A DNA stretch of 64,000 nucleotides from CBDCGJ01 sp965238305 (GTDB lineage: Bacteria; Pseudomonadota; Alphaproteobacteria; GCA-2731375). The stretch lies in NCBI GenBank assembly GCA_965238305.1, contig CBDEHK010000001.1:4588001-4652000 (forward strand), read 5' to 3'. This document shows positions 50,220 through 58,382 of the stretch, piece after piece. The stretch's first letter is position 1. The number at the start of each line of letters is the position of its first letter. Both the position numbers and the translations under genes were made by a program. The notes beneath the pieces are model-generated. The model saw only the letters and a list, made by a program, of their open reading frames with translations, did no database searches and was not told the DNA's origin.

Positions 50220-52006
50220 TGTTGTTGCGGCTACTGCCGGAAACTACGGTCAATCGTATCGCCGCCGGCGAAGTCATCGAACGCCCGGCCAGTGCGGTGA
50301 AGGAATTGGTTGAGAACGCAATTGATGCGGACGCCAACCGCATTGATGTGATTTTGGAAAACGGCGGCCAAACGCTGATATCGGTGCGTGATGACGGGCG
50401 CGGCATGACGAAGGCGGAGTTGGCATTAGCGGTCGAACGCCACGCCACATCGAAGCTACCGGATGACGATATGCTGGAAATAAGCTGGCTGGGTTTTCGT
50501 GGTGAAGCTTTGCCTTCGATTGGCGCGGTTTCCCGCCTTTCGATCACCAGCCGAACCCGCAAAGGCGAAGCTTGGTGCCTACGATTAGAGGGTGGGAAAA
50601 AGTCGGAACCGATACCGACGGCCCTCAGTAACGGCACCCACGTTGAGGTTAGAGATCTATTTTACGCCACCCCAGCACGCCTGAAGTTCCTTAAAACCGC
50701 CCGAACGGAACTATCCCATGCATCCGATACCATCAAACGACTAGCGATGGCGCATCCCCAAATCGGTTTTAGTCTAAAGGATGCTCAAAGAAAATTATTG
50801 GACTATCCCCCGGCACCCGGAGATTTGTTTGAAAGCCGCCGTGGCCGTTTAGCACAGGTCTTAGGCCATGAATTTATTGATAATGCGCTAACCATTGAGG
50901 CCTTGCGAGAAGATATCGAACTGACCGGACTGGCTGGCCTGCCGACCTTTAGCCGTGGCAATGCCCAGGCCCAGTTCATGTTCGTCAATGGCCGCCCGGT
51001 CCGTGATAAACTGCTTTATGGTGCCATCCGCGGCGCTTACGCCGATGTGCTGGCACGTGATCGCCATCCGGTTCTGGCTCTATTCCTCAATATTCCGGCG
51101 GCGGATGTGGACGTCAATGTTCATCCGGCCAAAGCTGAAGTTCGCTTTCGTGATCCGGGTCGGGTTCGGGGATTGATCGTCAGCGCCGTTCGCCACGCCT
51201 TGGCTGACGCTGGGCATCGAAGCTCGACCACCGTTTCTACCGCCGCTTTAGGAGCAGCCCAAATGGCCGCCCACCCCAATGCTGGACAATTCGGTTTCCA
51301 AGCCGCGCCGGCGCGTGGCTTTGCACCGGGCGCGCGTGCCCACTATCTGCAGGAACCGACATGGGATTACCAAGCCCCCATTGAACCTGACGCTGCGGCA
51401 GACGCGCCAACTGAAGACCAGAACAGTTACCCTCTAGGCGCAGCGCGGGCGCAATTGCACGAAACTTACATTGTCGCACAAAGCGCCGACGGCGTAATTC
51501 TGGTCGATCAGCATGCGGCCCATGAACGCCTGGTACAGGAACGCATGAAAGCCGCCCTGGGCGAACGGAATGTGCCGCGGCAAATGCTGCTCTTGCCTGA
51601 AGTGGTGGAGCTCAGTGAAGCAGAAGTGGCCCGCCTGGCCGATCGATCGGACGAATTGGCGGAACTTGGCCTGGTTATCGAGCCCTTCGGCACCGGCGCT
51701 ATCGTGGTGCGGGAAACACCGGCCATGCTGGGCGAAGTTGCCGCCCCTGCCCTGATACGAGACTTGGCCGACAGTTTGGCCGAATGGGACGACACCCTGG
51801 CCCTCAAGGATCGCCTGGACGACGTTGTCTCCACCATGGCCTGTCACGGATCGGTTCGCGCCGGCCGGCGCTTGGGCGTGGAAGAAATGAATGCGCTGCT
51901 GCGGGAAATGGAAGTCACGCCCAGGGCCGGACAATGCAATCATGGCCGTCCAACTTATATTGAACTGAAGTTGGCCGATATTGAACGCCTGTTTGGGCGG
52001 CGTTAA
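50219..52006 (+). CDS. mutL: DNA mismatch repair protein MutL with endonuclease motifs
   Basis: 595-residue mismatch repair ATPase. The GHKL ATPase domain shows RIAAGEVIERPASAVKELVENAIDA (given by ends), DDGRGMTKAEL and GFRGEALPSIGAVS in the first 100 residues. The C-terminal domain has DQHAAHERLVQE near residue 430, which fits the DQHA-x2-E-x4-E metal-dependent endonuclease motif, with ACHGSVRAG, GQCNHGRPT and a final FGRR as the other endonuclease blocks. So it is the nicking type found where MutH is lacking. The start ATG overlaps the pgi stop; the longer frame to 50138 is antisense to nothing real and lies in pgi. The esterase gene follows 13 bases later. Confidence 0.95.
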   Translation: MLLRLLPETTVNRIAAGEVIERPASAVKELVENAIDADANRIDVILENGGQTLISVRDDGRGMTKAELALAVERHATSKLPDDDMLEISWLGFRGEALPSIGAVSRLSITSRTRKGEAWCLRLEGGKKSEPIPTALSNGTHVEVRDLFYATPARLKFLKTARTELSHASDTIKRLAMAHPQIGFSLKDAQRKLLDYPPAPGDLFESRRGRLAQVLGHEFIDNALTIEALREDIELTGLAGLPTFSRGNAQAQFMFVNGRPVRDKLLYGAIRGAYADVLARDRHPVLALFLNIPAADVDVNVHPAKAEVRFRDPGRVRGLIVSAVRHALADAGHRSSTTVSTAALGAAQMAAHPNAGQFGFQAAPARGFAPGARAHYLQEPTWDYQAPIEPDAAADAPTEDQNSYPLGAARAQLHETYIVAQSADGVILVDQHAAHERLVQERMKAALGERNVPRQMLLLPEVVELSEAEVARLADRSDELAELGLVIEPFGTGAIVVRETPAMLGEVAAPALIRDLADSLAEWDDTLALKDRLDDVVSTMACHGSVRAGRRLGVEEMNALLREMEVTPRAGQCNHGRPTYIELKLADIERLFGRR

Positions 52007-52019
52007 AAAAGGTTAGTCG

Positions 52020-52991
52020 ATGGTTAGTAGATTTCTGATTTTTGTTTTAGCGGTCTTCGTTTCATTGCCGGCATCGGCGGAACCAATTGAGTTATCTGCT
52101 GATCTGATTGATCTGAACCCGGAACGACCGAGCGATAAAATTGTCGGCAAGATGCGCTTTATGAGTGGTATCGAACTTAGCTCCGAAAACGAAAATTTTG
52201 GCGGTTTTTCCGGCCTGCTCATATCTACCGATGGCAAACGGCTGACGGCCATCACCGATCAAGGCTATCGCCTGACGGCAAGCCTGGAACGAAATGATTT
52301 GGGTGGTGTAATCGCCTTGAATGACGGGGATATCGCCCCGTTGACCGGCACCGACGGCAAACCTTTAAAAGACGACAAAAAACATACCGATGCGGAAGGA
52401 TTGACGCGGCGGACCAATGGGGAGATTTGCATATCTTTTGAACGCAAGCACCGCCTCTATTGTTATCCGGCTGGTCGTGATCCCTTAACCGGGAAAGCGC
52501 AAAAAGTCCCGCTCCCCGATAATATCAAGAACACCAGCCGCAATGGCGGACTAGAGGCCGTGACCGGGATCGACAATGGACGCTTACTCGTTCTGACAGA
52601 AAAATATCGTGACGAAAATGATAATTTCATCGGCTGGATTCTTGGGGCCGACGAGCCGGAGCCGCTCAACTATGAAGCTGTCGGTGTATTGATGCCGGTT
52701 GATCTTGCAACCCTGCCGGACGGCAATGTCCTGATATTGGGGCGACACTTTAGTGTGCTCAGTGGGGTCACCAATCGCTTGGGCTGGATTGATGGCAGCA
52801 CGGTCGAACCAGGTGCATTGTTAAAAAGTCGCGAACTCATGCGGCTTCGTGCACCTTATAACGTCGACAATTATGAGGCTCTGGCGATTTGGCAGTCAGA
52901 CACGGGGAAACTATTCGTCCACATCCTGTCAGACGACAACTTCAACCCCCTGCAAAGGACGCTGCTGCTCACATTCGAATTGTTGGATTAG
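52020..52991 (+). CDS. Esterase-like phytase-domain protein, secreted
   Basis: 323 residues with a signal peptide (FLIFVLAVFVSLPASA). The rest is a beta-propeller of the esterase-like activity of phytase family (PF13449-type): GFSGLLISTDGKRLTAITDQG near residue 62, DAEGLTRRTNGEICISFERKH and GLEAVTGIDNGRLLVLTEKY. The family is tied to phosphate ester or lactone-type hydrolysis, but the real substrate in bacteria is mostly unknown. A cis-acting feature is not seen. It follows mutL after 13 bases and may be cotranscribed. The TAG overlaps the convergent rpmB stop by 4 bases (52988-52991). Confidence 0.83.
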   Translation: MVSRFLIFVLAVFVSLPASAEPIELSADLIDLNPERPSDKIVGKMRFMSGIELSSENENFGGFSGLLISTDGKRLTAITDQGYRLTASLERNDLGGVIALNDGDIAPLTGTDGKPLKDDKKHTDAEGLTRRTNGEICISFERKHRLYCYPAGRDPLTGKAQKVPLPDNIKNTSRNGGLEAVTGIDNGRLLVLTEKYRDENDNFIGWILGADEPEPLNYEAVGVLMPVDLATLPDGNVLILGRHFSVLSGVTNRLGWIDGSTVEPGALLKSRELMRLRAPYNVDNYEALAIWQSDTGKLFVHILSDDNFNPLQRTLLLTFELLD

Positions 52992-53287
52992 GCGGCAGTA
53001 CTTTCGCCAGCCAGCTTTTTCTCAACCGCGCGTTTCACTCGACGGGCCTTGATCGACAATTGGCTGTCGCGGGCACGCAGCAAATAACTATCCAAGCCAC
53101 CGCGGAATTCAACTGTACGCAAAGCATGGGCGGAAATTTTCAGGCGCACACCTTGACCCAGCGCTTCCGAGAAAAGCGACATTTTTTGCACGTTCGGCAG
53201 GAACCGACGATTGGTCCTGTTTTTGGCGTGGCTGACATTATGGCCCGTTTGCACGGCCTTACCTGATAGTTCACAACGACGCGCCAT
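52988..53287 (-). CDS. rpmB: 50S ribosomal protein L28 (bL28)
   Basis: 99 residues from the ATG at 53287: MARRCELSGKAVQTGHNVSHAKNRTNRRF shows the bL28 start (given here by its first block ARRCELSGKAVQTGHNVSH), and RKISAHALRTVEFRGGLDSYLL is the later core. Its Ala/Lys-rich tail is about 20 residues longer than in E. coli L28 (78 residues), which is normal for Alphaproteobacteria. The longer frame to 53353 is not needed. It has its own promoter candidate upstream. It is a single-gene unit convergent with the phytase-like gene. Confidence 0.95.
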   Translation of the reverse strand: MARRCELSGKAVQTGHNVSHAKNRTNRRFLPNVQKMSLFSEALGQGVRLKISAHALRTVEFRGGLDSYLLRARDSQLSIKARRVKRAVEKKLAGESTAA

Positions 53288-53362
53288 GATGTTCTTCCGG
53301 ATATCTAAGGTTTCGGCAAAAATAGATGCGGCACGCTTTATTGCGAGCCACACGTTGGCGGC

Positions 53363-53391
53363 TTTCTAAGCAAATTGCAGAGCCGCGTCAA
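53363..53391 (-). promoter_or_regulatory. Candidate rpmB promoter
   Basis: On the minus strand TTGACG (53391 to 53386) is followed by a 17-base spacer and TAGAAA (53368 to 53363). This gives a 5 of 6 and a 4 of 6 match at the ideal distance, 75 bases before the rpmB start. The DNA further upstream, toward the MFS gene at 53579, shows no other feature except a small palindrome at 53520-53531. Confidence 0.5.
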
Positions 53392-53578
53392 GTGGCGCGA
53401 AAGCTGTAATATGCTTTTTTTGAAATCAACTTTAGGGCCCGTCAGCTACAAAATTGGCGCTGATCAGTCAAATATTTCGATTACTTGGTCATCGCAGGGC
53501 TGGTTTGTCGGCAATTCGAGAGAGGCCTCTCGGACACTTCTATGATATGAACTCCCGTTTGGGGAAAAGAAACCAGTA

Positions 53579-54766
53579 ATGAAGCGTTATTTTTTCGTGT
53601 TAGCAATCGGATTTATTGTCCTGCTGGTCAGTGGCGGCTCGCGTTTTGCCATTGGTTTGACGCTAAAGCCAATGGCGGCGGATTTTGAGTGGAGCCGCGG
53701 CACCCTGAGCTTGGCGGTATTTGTTTTTCTGGTCGTTTCCAGCATCTGCATGTTTTTGTCCGGGCGGCTGGCGGATCGTTTCAATCTGAAAAATATCCTT
53801 GCGGCCGGCTTGTTTATCAGCGCCATCGGAATCGGTCTGATCAGTGCCGTATTGGCGCCTTGGCAGGCCTTCATCCTCTATGGATTTGTCTTCGCGCTTG
53901 GCAATGGTCTGACCTCAATAACACCGGTCGGGGTGATGATTAGTCGATGGTTTTCGGACCGTATCGGTCTGGCCAACGCAGTCGCGATATCCGGCATGGG
54001 GTTTGGCCAGTTGTTCATGATCATGGTATTGGCAAATGTCATGGTGCAGTCGGGCTGGCGGCCGGTTTATCTCTGGCTCGGCCTTGCCAACCTCATTCTG
54101 GTGCCGTTTGTGCTATTGGCATTGCGTCGCGGCGTGAATGATACGAGCGCAAATTCGACAACCGCACCCGACCCAAATGTTGATTCTCACTTCAAAGAGG
54201 CCCGGCGCACGCGATATTTCCGCCTATTGAGCGTGGTTTACATTATTTGTGGTTTTCAGGACTTTTTTGTCGCCACCCATGTGGTCGCCTTCGCCCAAGA
54301 TCAGGGGGTCGATACATTGTTGGCTGGGCACTTATTGGCATTCATGGGATTGACCGGTTTGCTAGGCGTCTTGCTAGCCGGCTTCTGGTCCGACCGCAGT
54401 CATCCGGTGTGGCCGACGATTGCTTGTTTTATCCTCCGCACGGTCCTGTTCGCCTTGATACTATGGGCGAAGGATCCGCTTGCCGTGGCAATATTTGCAT
54501 TGGGTTATGGGGTGACATTTTGGGCGACGGCGCCTTTGACAGTAGTCTTTGCCCGCAATGCTTTCGGGCTTGTGCATCTGGGGGCGATTACCGGCTTCGT
54601 GACCATGGCGCACCATATGGCCGGCGGTCTTGGCGCTTTTACAGGCGGTCTGTTGTTTGATCTCTATGGAAATTATCAGGGCGCATTCCTTTTAATGCTG
54701 GTCCTCTCACTTGCCGGTATCGTCGCTAGTCTTAGCCTTCGCGAGCAGAAGGCGAAAACTTCATAA
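53579..54766 (+). CDS. MFS transporter (MCT/OFA-like)
   Basis: 395-residue major facilitator with about 12 membrane segments. N-terminal half: VLLVSGGSRFAIGLTLKPMAADFEWSRG (given by its ends) is the typical first-helix region of the OFA/monocarboxylate-type group, GRLADRFNLKNIL is the MFS loop motif (D-R-F), and GFGQLFMIMVLANVMV the later part. The C-terminal half starts after a hydrophilic loop at residues 195-215. The substrate is not readable; carboxylates are common for the group. It is convergent with the LysR gene that begins 57 bases before the second MFS gene; the two MFS transporters flank the regulator. Confidence 0.87.
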   Translation: MKRYFFVLAIGFIVLLVSGGSRFAIGLTLKPMAADFEWSRGTLSLAVFVFLVVSSICMFLSGRLADRFNLKNILAAGLFISAIGIGLISAVLAPWQAFILYGFVFALGNGLTSITPVGVMISRWFSDRIGLANAVAISGMGFGQLFMIMVLANVMVQSGWRPVYLWLGLANLILVPFVLLALRRGVNDTSANSTTAPDPNVDSHFKEARRTRYFRLLSVVYIICGFQDFFVATHVVAFAQDQGVDTLLAGHLLAFMGLTGLLGVLLAGFWSDRSHPVWPTIACFILRTVLFALILWAKDPLAVAIFALGYGVTFWATAPLTVVFARNAFGLVHLGAITGFVTMAHHMAGGLGAFTGGLLFDLYGNYQGAFLLMLVLSLAGIVASLSLREQKAKTS

Positions 54767-54771
54767 CCCCG

Positions 54772-55689
54772 TTAATTCACCTTTATCGCCTGTTTCAGCT
54801 GATCCAATAGCCAACCTTTGCTGCCATCGCGATCGTCGGCACGACGCACTGTTGAAATGCTCATCGGTTCTGTCGACGTGCCTAAAATCTGCAAATTTAA
54901 GGTATCGACAAGACGTTTCGCAAAACGCGCCGGACAGGTCGCAATGGCGTTGGTAGTCGACGCCAAGGTCAGCGCGGTCAACCAATAAGGCACATGCGCT
55001 TGAACATTGAAGGCGGAATAATCCTGTTGGATTTCCGCCGATGTGAATTCACTTTGCGCATAGGCAAACACGTGCGGTCGATCAAAATAATCAGCTGCAG
55101 TTAAGAGAGCATCCATATCAGGGTGATCGCGGCGGACGACGGCGCAATAATGATCTTCATAAAGCAATTCACTTACCAGGCCGGTCGATTCCAGCGGTAG
55201 ATTTGTGTAGCGACCAATAGCCACATCAAGTTCTCCGCGTCGCAAAGCGTCGAAAGCGACATTTTCCGTTAGGTGTAATATTGTCAGGGTGGCGTTTGGC
55301 GCCTGCTCGCTAAAACTATTGATCAAGTGCGCACCGATCAACACGGTGACAAATTCAGGGGCCGAAATTCGAAAGGTCCGCGTACTCTCAAATGGCTCAA
55401 ATCTTCTTTCGCCGCCAAGCATCGTCGATGCCATCAGCAACATGGCCTCGACTTGCGGTTCGAGCTCAATAGCCCGTTTAGTCGGCGCCATTCCATGTGA
55501 TCGACGGATGAATAGCGGATCATCGAAAAGAACGCGCAATCGAGCCAAAGCGTGACTGACGGTGGATTGGCTCATATTCAGTTCCGTTGCCACTTTGGAA
55601 GCATTCCGGTGCTGCATCAGCGCTTGAAAAATCAACAACAAACTGCCGTCTAATCGCCTGATATCCATTTTATTAATATCACTCATCAT
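54772..55689 (-). CDS. LysR-family transcriptional regulator
   Basis: 305 residues. The N-terminal winged HTH (NASKVATELNMSQSTVSHALARLRVLFDDPLF at residues 34-65, given by its core MSQSTVSHALARLR) is typical of LysR proteins of the NodD-like/PgrR subgroup, and the C-terminal part (TFRISAPEFVTVLIG, then DVAIGRYTNLP and the VVRRDHP block) is the effector-binding domain. It lies divergent to the MFS gene at 55747 with only 57 bases between them; LysR regulators usually control the divergent gene and themselves, so it probably regulates that transporter. Its stop is 5 bases from that of the convergent first MFS gene. Confidence 0.9.
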   Translation of the reverse strand: MMSDINKMDIRRLDGSLLLIFQALMQHRNASKVATELNMSQSTVSHALARLRVLFDDPLFIRRSHGMAPTKRAIELEPQVEAMLLMASTMLGGERRFEPFESTRTFRISAPEFVTVLIGAHLINSFSEQAPNATLTILHLTENVAFDALRRGELDVAIGRYTNLPLESTGLVSELLYEDHYCAVVRRDHPDMDALLTAADYFDRPHVFAYAQSEFTSAEIQQDYSAFNVQAHVPYWLTALTLASTTNAIATCPARFAKRLVDTLNLQILGTSTEPMSISTVRRADDRDGSKGWLLDQLKQAIKVN

Positions 55690-55746
55690 ATCAATTCAGT
55701 ATCATAAATATTAAACGCTCGCTAGCTTGATAAAACCATCACAATA

Positions 55747-57024
55747 ATGAGCGAGAGCATGACTGACGCCACTACTTCGCAGAATTCCCTCATCCGCAGC
55801 TTTCCAGCCTTTGGCTTTCCGCTTTATCGCCGTTATTGGCTGGCGTCACTGGCGTCTGTCAGCGGCACTCAGATGGCCACTCTCGGTTACGGCTGGTTGG
55901 TGTTCGAAATGACCCACTCGCCACTTGCGCTTGGCGTTGTCGGTACGGTGTCTTCGGTTTGTTACATCATCATGGCGATCTTCGGTGGCGCGATCGCCGA
56001 TCGTTATGATAAGCGTATGATCCTGATCACCACATCATGCGTCGCTGCGGCGTTGCTCGCGCTGATCGGAATATTGGACGTTCTCGATCAAATTGAGTTT
56101 TGGCAAATATTGTTAATATGTGGGTTGAGCGCCAGCGTCGGCGGCGTTGCCTGGCCGACCCGGCATAGTTATTTTCCTCATCTGATCAAGCCAGCGGCAA
56201 TGATGTCTGCGGTCGCCCTGAATTCGATGTTGTGGCAAATCACCGCCATGTCGATCCCGGCCTTGGGCGGTTTAGTGCTTGCCTGGTATGGGACGTCAGC
56301 GATATTTTTCCTTGGCGCCTGCGGCTCCTTAACCATGGCGGTGGTGATGTTAGGAATCAATGTCCGCGTCGAAGGCGACCAGGAAACAACCGTAAAGGGC
56401 CAGATCAAAGAAGGCTTCCAGTTCATATTGAGCAACCGGATTGTTTGGATGTTGATCCTGCTATCCTACATGACGATGATATTTGGTGCCGGTTACGGAC
56501 AGTTATTTCCTGCCTTCATCAAATTGTTGGGGGCGGAAGAGATTGGTTTCGGCATGTTGTTGGCGTCCGCTGGCAGTGGCGCCATGATCGGCGGCATCAT
56601 CGCCGGGACGATGAAACCAGGTCGTTTCTACGGCATTGTCCTGCTCACCAGCGCCACATTTTTTGGCGTGTTTGCACTAGGATTTCTTGGCGCGGTGATA
56701 ATTCCCAGCTATCTCGCCGCCGTCGTTATGGTTGCCATCGCCGGCGCATTTTCATCGCTTTCCATCGTCCTTGTTATTTCGGCTTTGCAGATCATCACGC
56801 CGGCCCATCTGCTGGGTCGGGTCATGGGCATCGAAGGTATTGCCTATAGCATGATGCCGATCGGTGGCCTGATCATTGGTTTCGGCGCCGACAGGTTTGG
56901 CCTGCTAATCGCAGCGGCGTTCACAATTGGGGTATTTTTATTGTTCGTCTTGGTTTTGGTGATTGCAGCGGGCTCAATACGGCGCCTCAATATCGAAATG
57001 TTGCTACAAGCTAAGTCCCAATAA
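55747..57024 (+). CDS. MFS transporter (EntS-like/MFS_3)
   Basis: 425 residues with about 12 membrane segments. FGFPLYRRYWLASLASVSGTQMATLGYGWLVFEMT (given by its ends, residues 20-55) and IFGGAIADRYDKRMI carry the MFS_3-type N-terminal pattern, found in exporters such as EntS. The C-terminal half starts at residue 215 (QIKEGFQFILSNRIVW). The substrate is unknown; efflux is the more common direction for the group. It is likely controlled by the divergent LysR gene. Its stop overlaps the convergent methyltransferase gene by 14 bases. Short intergenic region at 55690-55746 is AT-rich and suits a LysR site, but no perfect T-N11-A is marked with confidence. Confidence 0.87.
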   Translation: MSESMTDATTSQNSLIRSFPAFGFPLYRRYWLASLASVSGTQMATLGYGWLVFEMTHSPLALGVVGTVSSVCYIIMAIFGGAIADRYDKRMILITTSCVAAALLALIGILDVLDQIEFWQILLICGLSASVGGVAWPTRHSYFPHLIKPAAMMSAVALNSMLWQITAMSIPALGGLVLAWYGTSAIFFLGACGSLTMAVVMLGINVRVEGDQETTVKGQIKEGFQFILSNRIVWMLILLSYMTMIFGAGYGQLFPAFIKLLGAEEIGFGMLLASAGSGAMIGGIIAGTMKPGRFYGIVLLTSATFFGVFALGFLGAVIIPSYLAAVVMVAIAGAFSSLSIVLVISALQIITPAHLLGRVMGIEGIAYSMMPIGGLIIGFGADRFGLLIAAAFTIGVFLLFVLVLVIAAGSIRRLNIEMLLQAKSQ

Positions 57025-57760
57025 CAGCAATAATTTCGCGGCTGTTTTTGTTGTCGAAAGCGGAGGCGTCCCAATCGCCGTAAAGTTCGATAATTTTCAG
57101 ACCAGCCGCATCCACCAAACCGGCCAGTTGGTCGAAATCGATGAACCTGATCTTACTGCTACCTCTGCGCTCGCCGCCTTTGTCCAGAAAATGAAAACGC
57201 GTGTCGAGGGCGACGATACCGGTTTCCGGCTGATATTCAATACCACTCCATTCTTCGACCCGGCCCCATCTTTCATCGTCAACAACCCGGCTGTCACCGT
57301 GCCAATGCTCCCAAGCCCGGTTGCGCGCATTGCGGGTTTCAATGACAAAGCGCCCATCCGGCAATAAATGACGCCCGACCGTTCTCATGAGAGCAACTGC
57401 GGCGGCGTCGCTCAAAACCGCCTGAAAAGCGTGTCCGGTCATATAGGCGAAAGCAAATTTGCGCTGCAGCCGCAAGGCCTGGCCGCGGCTTTGTATCCAA
57501 CTGACCGCCTCAGCCCCGGCGCGGTTTCGGGCCACCTCCAGCATGCCAGTCGCCGGATCAACCCCGACAACTTCGAGGCCGTGTGCCGCAATCGCCGCTG
57601 CCAACATCCCGGTCCCACAGCCGACATCCAATACCGGACCGCCAGAGGCGATCGCGCGAAACAAATAAAAATCGTCGCACGCCATCCACGGATTAAACAG
57701 ATCATAAAGCTCCGCCAATTCCGGTTTCTCAAAGACATCGTCAATCATTTTCTCGGTCAT
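57011..57760 (-). CDS. Class I SAM-dependent methyltransferase
   Basis: 249 residues, Rossmann-like AdoMet methyltransferase. Motif I GGPVLDVGCGTGMLAAAIA near residue 50, motif II VGVDPATGML, and a later LLPDGRFVIETRNA block. The C-terminal half is more diverse; WEHWHGDSRVVDDERWGR and the RGSSKIRFIDFDQLAGLV block are similar to unnamed family members. I start at the ATG at 57760 (MTEKMIDDVF), since the upstream TTG at 57775 has no ribosome site. It overlaps the convergent MFS gene by 14 bases, and lies 4 bases downstream of the LysE-type gene on the same strand. The substrate is not readable. Confidence 0.85.
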   Translation of the reverse strand: MTEKMIDDVFEKPELAELYDLFNPWMACDDFYLFRAIASGGPVLDVGCGTGMLAAAIAAHGLEVVGVDPATGMLEVARNRAGAEAVSWIQSRGQALRLQRKFAFAYMTGHAFQAVLSDAAAVALMRTVGRHLLPDGRFVIETRNARNRAWEHWHGDSRVVDDERWGRVEEWSGIEYQPETGIVALDTRFHFLDKGGERRGSSKIRFIDFDQLAGLVDAAGLKIIELYGDWDASAFDNKNSREIIAVIGT

Positions 57761-57764
57761 ATGA

Positions 57765-58382
57765 TCAAGTACCAAGTGTCATCGCCATCGCGATAAGTAA
57801 GATAGCGGCAAACATTACATTCAACGCCCGCCCCAATTTCGGTCGACGCCACGCCTTCGCGATAATTCCGCCAAGCAACAGCCAGACCGTGTTGACGAAG
57901 ACGACCACCGTGCTTAGTACGACCAATTTAATGAGAGCATCCGTCATTGGCGTTTCCGGCGCAATAACGACACCAGCCGCCGCCGCGCCAATCGCCGCAT
58001 AGGCTTTCGGATTGGCCACCGCCAGCAGGAAACCACCAGTGAACGCCGGCGAGCCTTTGTTATCCGTCTGGTTGGTTGAAATTGGCGCCGTGGCGATTTT
58101 GTAGGCCAACCAAATTATGTATAGACCGCCGACGGTTTGCAGGACGATGGCAGTAGAGGGCGAAGCAAATAATAGGCTGGTGACGCCGGAGACGACGGCA
58201 ATCACCACTGCAATTGTACCGGCAACAATACCGGCGAAATAGCTCAAACTTTTACCGAGACCGAAGCCGGCCGCTGTTGCCGCGACACTTATCGTTGCCG
58301 GGCCGGGGCTGCCCATCAAAACCAGCGCCGTTAGAACAAGCAAAAATACGCTGTTCAACAAGCCGACATCGTCACGCCGCAA
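57765..58382 (-). CDS. LysE-family amino acid exporter
   Basis: 205 residues with six membrane segments. The family signature is MGSPGPATISVAATAAGFG near residue 23 (the LysE/RhtB GPGP-like motif), and GGFLLAVANPKAYAAIGA contains the second conserved NPKA motif. Exports amino acids or related metabolites from the cytoplasm; substrate unknown. The start is uncertain: a TTG at 58382 lies inside the end of mcm, and TTG codons at 58361 and 58358 (LLNSVFLLVL) fit the family better. The ribosome site is poor for all. It is directly downstream of methylmalonyl-CoA mutase on the same strand with a possible 11-base overlap. Confidence 0.85.
   Translation of the reverse strand: MRRDDVGLLNSVFLLVLTALVLMGSPGPATISVAATAAGFGLGKSLSYFAGIVAGTIAVVIAVVSGVTSLLFASPSTAIVLQTVGGLYIIWLAYKIATAPISTNQTDNKGSPAFTGGFLLAVANPKAYAAIGAAAAGVVIAPETPMTDALIKLVVLSTVVVFVNTVWLLLGGIIAKAWRRPKLGRALNVMFAAILLIAMAMTLGT

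Noticed and set aside
53520..53531. Perfect 12-base palindrome GAGAGGCCTCTC upstream of the first MFS gene
   Set aside because: Perfect 12-base palindromes arise by chance in 64 kb at a fair rate, and there is no second copy or spacing to a promoter that I can name.
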